53,251 nt of DNA from a virus, in the IMG/VR virus record IMGVR_UViG_3300034110_000160, positions 1-53,251 of that record; one strand, 5' to 3'. This document shows positions 43,460-48,909 of the stretch, piece after piece (position 1 is the first letter of the stretch; each line of letters begins with the position of its first letter). A model generated the notes under the pieces. The model was given only the letters and a program-made list of their open reading frames with translations. It did no database searches and had not been told where the DNA came from. The position numbers were made by a program, and so were the translations under genes.

Positions 43460-43773
43460 TGAATATTCAAAAGGATAAAGGTTATCAAACTTGGATTACA
43501 GATCTCCAGCTTTCAGCAATTGATGCTCCATCTGGACATGAAATTTTAAGAGAGTGTTTAGAAATTGCGGAGATGTTAATTAAAAAGAATATATCTTATG
43601 GAAACTCTGCTTTAAACCCAGTTAGAGTATTTAGCAAGGCGGATCCAAAAGAACAAATTATGGTTAGACTTGATGATAAATTAAGCAGAATTAAAAATGC
43701 TGAGTCATTCCCAGGAGATAATGATATAGAAGATATGATTGGTTATTTAGTTTTATATAAATTATGTGATTGA
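43459..43773 (+). CDS. Nmad1 (DUF1599)-like nucleotide-modification-associated protein
   Basis: 104 residues. The segment MLIKKNISYGNSALNPVRVF with KIMVRLDDKLSRI-like continuation (QIMVRLDDKLSRIKNAESF) and IEDMIGYLVLYKL matches the DUF1599 pattern (KN-x-DYGN ... KL-x-RI ... E-x-x-D-x-x-x-Y). This family, also called Nmad1, has been linked by genome context to phage nucleotide modification. Here it ends a run of glycosyltransferase, nucleotidyltransferase and purine enzyme genes. Its stop falls just inside the -35 region of the terminase promoter. Confidence 0.7.
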   Translation: MNIQKDKGYQTWITDLQLSAIDAPSGHEILRECLEIAEMLIKKNISYGNSALNPVRVFSKADPKEQIMVRLDDKLSRIKNAESFPGDNDIEDMIGYLVLYKLCD

Positions 43774-43798
43774 TTTTAGTCGACTAAGATGGTATACT
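43770..43798 (+). promoter_or_regulatory. Terminase promoter with palindromic spacer (possible operator)
   Basis: TTGATT (43770-43775), 17-base spacer, TATACT (43793-43798) with TG at 43790-43791. The spacer contains the perfect 12-base palindrome TTAGTCGACTAA (43776-43787), an ideal operator place. The -10 ends six bases before the ATG at 43805, so the mRNA is probably leaderless. Confidence 0.65.
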
Positions 43799-43804
43799 AA
43801 TTAA

Positions 43805-44341
43805 ATGTCAGAGATAGAATTATCGAGTCATTTTGACCGAATGAACAAAGTGGTGGAAGAATTACTTAAGGGTAATAATGCTACTGCTATTGCTACTATT
43901 ACTGGGTTTCCCCGCAAAGATGTTGTTGAATTAATTGGTGAATGGAAATCCGTAGTCCACAATGATCAGAATGCTAAAGATCGTGCTAAAGAAGCAATAT
44001 CTGGTGCCGATCAACACTATGCTATGTTAATTAAAGAGGCATGGAAAACTGTAGAAGATGCAGATCAATCTGGACAGCTTGGCATTAAATCTGGTGCCCT
44101 AAAATTAATTGCCGACATTGAAACAAAACGAATAGCAATGCTTCAACAAGTAGGTCTATTAGACAATGCTGAGATGGCAGATATAATTGCCGAGACAGAA
44201 CGCAAACAAGAAATTTTAGTTAGAATTTTAAAAGAAGTAACCTCAAGTTGCCCTAAATGTAAAATGGATGTTGCTAGAAGACTATCTCAAATTACAGGAA
44301 TAGTTGAGTCAATTATAGTAGAGGATGTCAGTGGACTTTAA
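43805..44341 (+). CDS. terS: Terminase small subunit (probable)
   Basis: 178 residues immediately upstream of the large terminase, overlapping it by 17 bases. The N-terminus has a helix-turn-helix-like stretch (NNATAIATITGFPRKDVVEL), the centre is helical (YAMLIKEAWKTVEDADQSGQ), and the C-terminal part carries CPKC. Small terminases bind the packaging site on phage DNA and hand it to the large subunit. No Shine-Dalgarno sequence precedes the ATG; the -10 box six bases upstream suggests leaderless translation. Confidence 0.75.
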   Translation: MSEIELSSHFDRMNKVVEELLKGNNATAIATITGFPRKDVVELIGEWKSVVHNDQNAKDRAKEAISGADQHYAMLIKEAWKTVEDADQSGQLGIKSGALKLIADIETKRIAMLQQVGLLDNAEMADIIAETERKQEILVRILKEVTSSCPKCKMDVARRLSQITGIVESIIVEDVSGL

Positions 44342-46130
44342 TTTTAATGATCTTATTGATATGCTGGACGGCGAAGAGTTTGACGAACGCCCAGTTGATC
44401 TTCGCACGTTTGTAACAGATCCACAATTTCTTGCGCTTCCGCCACTTTCAGAAGCACAATACACTTTAATTGAAAAAAGTTCTCAGATTTATAAAGAAGC
44501 TACACTTAAAAAACTTTTCGGAGACGAAGAGGGTGCAAGAATGTACAAGCAGACGGCTACAGAAGTTATTGCTCAATTAGGTAAAGGCTCTGGTAAAGAT
44601 TATTCATCAACCATCGCAGTTTCATATATAGTATACCTATTGCTATGCTTGAAAGATCCAGCCACATATTATGGCAAACCTCCAGGAGATGCAATTGATA
44701 TTTTAAATATTGCTATAAATGCTCAACAGGCAAATAATGTTTTCTTTAAAGGATTTAAAACACGTATTGAAAGATCACCTTGGTTTGTTGGAAAGTATAC
44801 AGACAAGGCTTCTGAAATGAAGTTTGATAAATCAGTTACAGTTCACTCGGGCCACTCAGAGCGTGAGGCGTGGGAAGGATATAACGTACTTGTAGTTATC
44901 CTAGACGAGATATCTGGTTTTGCTACAGACAATACAACTGGTCACGATCAAGCTAAAACTGCTAATGCTATATACGACATGTATCGTGCCTCAGTTGATT
45001 CTCGTTTCCCAGACTTTGGTAAAGTAATTCTTCTTTCATTTCCACGATTTAAAAATGATCCTATTCAAAAGTTTTATGATTCCGTGATTGCTGAAAAAGA
45101 AACTATTATCCGTACACATCATTTCAAGATGGACGAAGACCTTCCAGACGGAACGGAAGGCAATGAGTTTGAAGTTCAATGGGAAGAAGATCATATTAAA
45201 TCATATTTGATTCCAAAAGTCTACGCATTAAAAAGACCTACTTGGGAAGTAAATCCAACTAGAAGTATTGATGATTTTAAGACAGCATTTTATAAAAATA
45301 GTCTAGATGCCCTAGGACGCTTTGCTTGTATGCCACCAGAAATGGTTGATGCGTTCTTTAAGTCTCGTGAAAAGATTGAAAAGGCATTTAATAAAATGAA
45401 TTTAGCAGTGGATAATTTTGGTAGAATAGAAGAATGGTTTAAACCAGAAAATGATAAAGATTATTTTATTCATGTTGACTTAGCTCAGAAGCATGACCAT
45501 TGTGCTGTAGCTTTAGCGCATGTTGATAGGTGGGTTAATGTTAAAGTAACAAATGAATACTCTCAACCAGCTCCAATTGTTAGCGTAGATGCTGTTAGAT
45601 ATTGGACCCCTACTCCAGATAAGTCAGTAGATTTTACTGAAGTAAAAGATTATATTTTATCTCTAAAGACTCGTGGCTTTAACATTCGTGCTTGCACATT
45701 TGACCGCTGGAACTCACATGACATGATGCAGCAATTAAAGTCCTATGGAATTAATACAGAATTATTGTCTGTTGCTAAAAAACATTATGATGATATGGCA
45801 ATGGTTGTCATGGAAGAAAGATTATCTGGTCCAGCAATTAAACTACTTATTGATGAATTGCTACAACTTAAAATTATGCGGGACAGGGTGGATCACCCTA
45901 GAAAAGGTTCTAAAGACTTAGCAGATGCTGTATGTGGAGCAGTATACAATTCTATTAGTAGAACTAGACCAAATATGGATAATGAAATAAAGATACATAC
46001 ATACGAGTCTATGAGCTTTGACAATGATTTTAATCCACGAGAAGAAAAAGATGAATCATATAATTTAATTAGGGCACCAAGAATGCCTGAAAACTTACAA
46101 GAAGCAATGGATAGGATGCAGATATTATGA
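44325..46130 (+). CDS. terL: Terminase large subunit
   Basis: 601 residues. The ATPase part has Walker A LGKGSGKD (Gly86-Asp92) and Walker B VVILDEIS (Asp194, Glu195); the nuclease part has HVDLAQKHDHCAVAL with Asp385, FDRWNSHDMMQQL near 460 and DLADAVCGAV near 530, the three acidic clusters of the RNase H-like terminase nuclease. It pumps DNA into the prohead and cuts it. It overlaps the terS gene by 17 bases and the next gene by four. The portal gene is not directly downstream, unlike in many phages. Confidence 0.95.
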   Translation: MSVDFNFNDLIDMLDGEEFDERPVDLRTFVTDPQFLALPPLSEAQYTLIEKSSQIYKEATLKKLFGDEEGARMYKQTATEVIAQLGKGSGKDYSSTIAVSYIVYLLLCLKDPATYYGKPPGDAIDILNIAINAQQANNVFFKGFKTRIERSPWFVGKYTDKASEMKFDKSVTVHSGHSEREAWEGYNVLVVILDEISGFATDNTTGHDQAKTANAIYDMYRASVDSRFPDFGKVILLSFPRFKNDPIQKFYDSVIAEKETIIRTHHFKMDEDLPDGTEGNEFEVQWEEDHIKSYLIPKVYALKRPTWEVNPTRSIDDFKTAFYKNSLDALGRFACMPPEMVDAFFKSREKIEKAFNKMNLAVDNFGRIEEWFKPENDKDYFIHVDLAQKHDHCAVALAHVDRWVNVKVTNEYSQPAPIVSVDAVRYWTPTPDKSVDFTEVKDYILSLKTRGFNIRACTFDRWNSHDMMQQLKSYGINTELLSVAKKHYDDMAMVVMEERLSGPAIKLLIDELLQLKIMRDRVDHPRKGSKDLADAVCGAVYNSISRTRPNMDNEIKIHTYESMSFDNDFNPREEKDESYNLIRAPRMPENLQEAMDRMQIL

Positions 46131-46375
46131 GTATATATCAAGAAAAAGCTAAAGAATGCAAGTGCTGTGGAAAACATGTACCCCTTCCAACTATATTAAA
46201 AGAATATAACGAAGTCATGCTTTGTCCTACTACTTTCTCTAATGTAATTGAATATAAAAGACTATGGAAAGTATTGGGCACTAGGCCAAGCGGAAACATT
46301 AGGAAGCATTTCTCAGAATATGTACAGCAACTTGTTGAGAGCACCATTGACAAAAATGAAGACGGAACGTTATAA
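46127..46375 (+). CDS. Small zinc-knuckle protein
   Basis: 82 residues with CKCCGKHVPLPTI near the N-terminus and a later Cys (MLCPTT), a possible zinc site. The middle (TTFSNVIEYKRLWKVLG) is helical. It shares four bases with the end of terL and its end holds the tRNA promoter (46347-46376). Function unknown; small Cys-containing genes often follow phage terminases and include HNH relatives, but no HNH motif is present. Confidence 0.6.
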   Translation: MSIYQEKAKECKCCGKHVPLPTILKEYNEVMLCPTTFSNVIEYKRLWKVLGTRPSGNIRKHFSEYVQQLVESTIDKNEDGTL

Positions 46376-46376
46376 T
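46347..46376 (+). promoter_or_regulatory. Consensus promoter for tRNA-Met
   Basis: Perfect TTGACA (46347-46352) and perfect TATAAT (46371-46376), 18-base spacer, ending ten bases before the tRNA. It is the best sigma-A type promoter in the window and overlaps the end of the preceding gene. Confidence 0.85.
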
Positions 46377-46386
46377 ATACACCTAA

Positions 46387-46460
46387 GCAACAGTAGCTTA
46401 GTTGGTTAAAGCCCCGAACTCATAATTCGGTAATCCTCGGTTCAAGTCCGAGCTGTTGCA
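46387..46460 (+). tRNA. tRNA-Met (CAT)
   Basis: A complete cloverleaf: acceptor GCAACAG / CTGTTGC with A as discriminator, D arm GCTT...AAGC, anticodon stem CCGAA / TTCGG around a CTCATAA loop (anticodon 46421-46423), T arm CTCGG-TTCAAGT-CCGAG. CCA is not encoded. The anticodon stem lacks the three GC pairs of initiator tRNA and base pair 1-72 is intact, so it is an elongator; a CAT tRNA that becomes Ile-lysidine cannot be excluded. Confidence 0.92.
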
Positions 46461-46482
46461 CGGAAAGGTATATAATTAATAT

Positions 46483-46782
46483 ATGGACGAAGACGAGAAG
46501 TTAGCTTTTTATTTAGAGATCGGCGCCATTGAAGTAATGGGCATAGAAGATGATGGAGAATTTATCTTTAAAATAACCGATGCTGCTAAAGAGCTGGCCC
46601 CAGAATTGTGGGAAGCCCACGAAGATCATGTCAACTCAACCCTGATAGAATTATATGAAAAGGGATTAATTAATGTTTCATATGATGAATCTTTAGAAGC
46701 TATAATTGAAATTACTCCAGAAGGAATGGATATCATTAAAGCATCAGGACTTATTGATATAAACGAAGAGTTTAATATATAA
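46483..46782 (+). CDS. Hypothetical acidic protein between the tRNAs
   Basis: 99 residues with a winged-helix-like order of elements: IGAIEVMGIEDDGEFIFKIT, then a helix (AKELAPELWEAHEDHVN), helix (LIELYEKGLINVSYDES) and a beta pair (LEAIIEITPEGMDII). The pattern resembles phage proteins annotated as hypothetical after terminase. A TATAAT at 46471-46476 ends six bases before the ATG, hinting again at a leaderless mRNA, although the matching -35 is poor; an alternative is read-through from the tRNA promoter. Function unknown. Confidence 0.6.
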   Translation: MDEDEKLAFYLEIGAIEVMGIEDDGEFIFKITDAAKELAPELWEAHEDHVNSTLIELYEKGLINVSYDESLEAIIEITPEGMDIIKASGLIDINEEFNI

Positions 46783-46789
46783 TTAAATT

Positions 46790-46862
46790 GCCTTCGTAGC
46801 TCAGAGGACAGAGCATTCGGTTTCTACCCGACTGGCCGCAGGTTCGATCCCTGCCGAAGGCA
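46790..46862 (+). tRNA. tRNA-Arg (TCT)
   Basis: Cloverleaf: acceptor GCCTTCG / CGAAGGC with discriminator A, D arm GCTC...GAGC, anticodon stem TTCGG / CCGAC (outermost T-C mismatch) around TTTCTAC with anticodon TCT at 46823-46825, T arm GCAGG-TTCGATC-CCTGC. CCA is not encoded. It reads AGA and AGG, the arginine codons that dominate many genes here. Confidence 0.92.
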
Positions 46863-46866
46863 CTGG

Positions 46867-46896
46867 TTGATAAAAATACAGATAAAATGGTATAAT
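46867..46896 (+). promoter_or_regulatory. Promoter for the endolysin operon
   Basis: TTGATA (46867-46872), 18-base spacer, TATAAT (46891-46896) with TG at 46888-46889. Starts five bases after the tRNA-Arg. The leader of about 50 bases is A-rich and ends in AAAGGAG before the endolysin ATG. Confidence 0.75.
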
Positions 46897-46953
46897 AAAA
46901 AACAGAATTATTATTAAAATAATAAACAACAACTAAAATAAAAGGAGAATAAA

Positions 46954-47565
46954 ATGTCAGCAGAACAAGGATCAGCAGCAAGACTAGTAGAAGTAGCGTT
47001 AGCAGAAGTTGGAACTATTGAAGGTCCAAAGGATAATGAAACAAAGTATGGTAAGCTTACAAAAGCTAACTTTCAACCATGGTGCGGAAGTTTTGTTAAT
47101 TGGTGCGGAAACGAAAGTGGCGTAAAGATTCCTAATACCGTGTATACACCAACGGGAGCACAAGCATTTATTAAAGCAGGTACGTGGCAACCAGTAGAAA
47201 CAGCAGAGCCAGCAGTTGGAGATATTGCCTATTTTGATTTTCCGTCAGACGGTGTTGATAGAATTTCTCACGTAGGAATTGTTGTTGCAGTAAATACAGA
47301 TGGCACAGTAGATGTTGTAGAAGGAAATACATCTTCAGATAAAAAGGGAGATCAAAGAAACGGTGGAGAATGCTGCCTCAAGAATCGTGCTTATAAAAAG
47401 AAGAACGGATCAAAACTTCGTAGAAGCCAGACCGTAGCAATTGTTGGTTTTGGGCGCCCATTGTTTGGAGCACCAGTTAAAAAGGTGTCAGCACCTGTAA
47501 AAAAGGTAGCCCCAGTTAAGAAGGCGGCTCCTGTAAAGAAAGCTGCAGTTAAGAAGATTAAGTAA
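46954..47565 (+). CDS. Endolysin, CHAP-type amidase/endopeptidase
   Basis: 203 residues. The CHAP domain covers about 8-155: Cys44 in FQPWCGSFVNWCGNE, His106 in RISHVGIVV, with GDIAYFDFP between. The same pattern occurs in the tape-measure insert, so the phage carries two related wall hydrolases. The C-terminal 40 residues are repeats of the form (A)PVKK(A/V), a flexible basic tail that may bind the anionic wall polymers. No signal peptide, so release needs a holin. It is followed by the thermonuclease gene with a one-base overlap. Confidence 0.85.
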   Translation: MSAEQGSAARLVEVALAEVGTIEGPKDNETKYGKLTKANFQPWCGSFVNWCGNESGVKIPNTVYTPTGAQAFIKAGTWQPVETAEPAVGDIAYFDFPSDGVDRISHVGIVVAVNTDGTVDVVEGNTSSDKKGDQRNGGECCLKNRAYKKKNGSKLRRSQTVAIVGFGRPLFGAPVKKVSAPVKKVAPVKKAAPVKKAAVKKIK

Positions 47566-47969
47566 TGTACGAATATTATGTTAAAAAAGTAGAAGCCGTA
47601 GTTGATGGGGACACAATTGATGTCCTCATCGACCTTGGTTTTGATATTTTGTTTGCATCAAGAGTAAGGCTTGCTGGAATTGATACTCCAGAGTCTAGAA
47701 CAAAAGATCTGGCAGAAAAAAAGCTAGGCCTAGAGGCAAAAGAGTATCTTAAATTAAAATTAAAAGATGCAAAAGATGTAAAGATCAAAACAGAAAAGAT
47801 GGATTCTTCAGAAAAGTATGGAAGAATACTTGGATGGTTATTTGTTGACGATCAAAAATTATCTATAAATGAACAGATGATTGCAGATGGACATGCCTGG
47901 GGATACCTAGGGGATACTAAGGTAAAGGACTTTGAAGCACTTGCTAAAGTAAGGGCCAAAAAGAAGTAG
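47565..47969 (+). CDS. Thermonuclease (SNase family)
   Basis: 134 residues with VDGDT (Asp14-Asp16), RVRLAGIDTPESR, and KYGRILGWLF. The catalytic Arg35, Asp40, Glu43 and Arg87 fall at exactly the numbers known in staphylococcal nuclease. It cleaves DNA and RNA with calcium. No signal peptide is seen, so it acts inside the cell, perhaps to degrade host nucleic acid. It overlaps the endolysin gene by one base and is likely co-transcribed with it. Confidence 0.85.
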   Translation: MYEYYVKKVEAVVDGDTIDVLIDLGFDILFASRVRLAGIDTPESRTKDLAEKKLGLEAKEYLKLKLKDAKDVKIKTEKMDSSEKYGRILGWLFVDDQKLSINEQMIADGHAWGYLGDTKVKDFEALAKVRAKKK

Positions 47970-47995
47970 ACAAGATATAAATCTTTTGCTATAAT
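47967..47995 (+). promoter_or_regulatory. Promoter for hsp20 with inverted repeat in the spacer
   Basis: TAGACA (47967-47972), 17-base spacer, TATAAT (47990-47995) with TG at 47987-47988. The spacer holds AAGAT-ATAA-ATCTT (47972-47985), a small inverted repeat. Predicted start near 48001. Confidence 0.7.
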
Positions 47996-47997
47996 AA

Positions 47998-48056
47998 TAT
48001 ATGGATCGCTCATTAGAGGGTCCATATATTAATTTATTCGCTTGAAAGGGGAATAA
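47998..48056 (+). promoter_or_regulatory. Candidate RNA thermometer in the hsp20 leader
   Basis: Two hairpins. The first: ATGGATC (48001-48007) with GGTCCAT (48019-48025), one bulged G, then CTC/GAG around ATTA. The second: TTATTC (48034-48039) with GAATAA (48051-48056); inside it UCGCU faces the AAAGGGG ribosome site, and G40 opposes G50 (last two digits). A ROSE-type thermometer has the U(U/C)GCU motif against the ribosome site and a G-G pair, which this matches. Confidence 0.6.
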
Positions 48057-48057
48057 C

Positions 48058-48543
48058 ATGGTAACGACAACACTGGATTTTTTTAATGATCCATTTTTTA
48101 TTGGTTTTGATCGCCAAATTAAAGATCTACAAAATATAAATAGAAACACTTCAAACTATCCACCTCATAATATCTCTAAGGTTAAAGGACCAGATGAGAT
48201 GTATGTTATTGAGCTGGCCTTGGCTGGATTTAACAAAGAAGATATTGAAGTAGAACAAGACAAGAATGTACTAACAATTAAAGGTGCTGCACACGAAGAC
48301 CCTCTTAAAGAATATCTTTATAAGGGAATTGGGGCACGTTCATTTGTTAAAACATTTTCTCTCGCAGAGTATGTAAAGGTTAATTCCGTAGTTATTTCAA
48401 ACGGAATCTTGATGGTAGGACTAACTAAGTTTATTCCAGAAAGCGAAAGACCAGTCAAGTTTGATATTCATGACTTTGATGAAATAGAAGGATTTGAAGA
48501 TCTTAGAGATACTGAAGTAAAGACAAAAAGAGCAAAGAAATAG
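48058..48543 (+). CDS. hsp20: Small heat-shock protein (Hsp20 / IbpA-like)
   Basis: 161 residues. An alpha-crystallin domain is visible at about 38-135: NYPPHNISKVKGPDEMYVIE, LALAGFNKEDIEVE, LTIKGAAHED, GIGARSFVKTFSLAEYVKV and NGILMVGLTKFIPESE. Small heat-shock proteins hold unfolding proteins and are also known in cyanophages and other large phages, where they may help scaffold capsids. The leader's hairpin that covers the ribosome site suggests temperature-controlled translation. It is followed by a GC-rich structured RNA. Confidence 0.9.
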   Translation: MVTTTLDFFNDPFFIGFDRQIKDLQNINRNTSNYPPHNISKVKGPDEMYVIELALAGFNKEDIEVEQDKNVLTIKGAAHEDPLKEYLYKGIGARSFVKTFSLAEYVKVNSVVISNGILMVGLTKFIPESERPVKFDIHDFDEIEGFEDLRDTEVKTKRAKK

Positions 48544-48549
48544 TATAAT
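48520..48549 (+). promoter_or_regulatory. Candidate promoter for the structured RNA
   Basis: AAGACA (48520-48525), 18-base spacer, TATAAT (48544-48549), at the end of hsp20. The predicted start near 48556 is at the beginning of the folded region that follows. Confidence 0.45.
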
Positions 48550-48631
48550 AGAAATCTGCACCCCCTCATCGGGGAGTCGCAGATATCGGGCCGCTACCCG
48601 CAGGATGGACCTGAGTATGTCCCCAAACTGC
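48550..48631 (+). ncRNA. GC-rich structured RNA (novel candidate)
   Basis: An 82-base stretch much richer in GC than its surroundings. It can fold into at least three elements: ATCTGC / GCAGAT (48554-48559 / 48579-48584) with an inner CCCC / GGGG stem; CGGG / CCCG (48587-48590 / 48597-48600); and GCAG / CTGC (48600-48603 / 48628-48631) enclosing GGAC / GTCC (48607-48610 / 48619-48622). No T run follows. It could be a small RNA or a cis-acting leader for the zinc-ribbon gene. Confidence 0.55.
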
Positions 48632-48654
48632 TCATTATAATTAAGGGATAAAGA

Positions 48655-48843
48655 ATGCCAGTATACGAATACAAGTGCTCATATGATGATGCACATGCAA
48701 CAATGTCAGTTCATAGATCAATAACAGAAAATGATCCAGGTTATAGTTGCGTTGAATGTGAGTCGGAAATGATAAGACACTTTACACCATTTGGCATACA
48801 GTTTAAAGGTAATGGCTTTTACAAAACGGATAACCCTAAGTAA
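48655..48843 (+). CDS. FmdB-family zinc-ribbon protein
   Basis: 62 residues. MPVYEYKC at the start, CVEC in the middle and GNGFYKTDNP at the end are the hallmarks of the FmdB-type regulatory zinc ribbon. These proteins are small and of unclear function; some control transcription of amidase genes. The ribosome site is AAGGGATAAAG. A structured RNA lies directly upstream and might regulate it. Confidence 0.8.
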   Translation: MPVYEYKCSYDDAHATMSVHRSITENDPGYSCVECESEMIRHFTPFGIQFKGNGFYKTDNPK

Positions 48844-48858
48844 TTAAATAGTCAATCA

Positions 48859-48892
48859 TGATATAATTCTTATGTAATACAAAATTTGTATT
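48859..48892 (+). promoter_or_regulatory. Extended -10 promoter and palindrome of the secreted-protein gene
   Basis: TG at 48859-48860 and TATAAT (48862-48867) without a clear -35. Just downstream AATACAAA (48876-48883) and TTTGTATT (48885-48892) form a near-palindrome around one A, either an operator next to the start point or a leader hairpin. Confidence 0.5.
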
Positions 48893-48909
48893 CCTAGGAG
48901 AACCCCTAA

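Noticed and set aside
46387-46460. tRNA-Met as an initiator tRNA
   Set aside because: It lacks the GGG/CCC anticodon-stem pairs and has a normal 1-72 pair.
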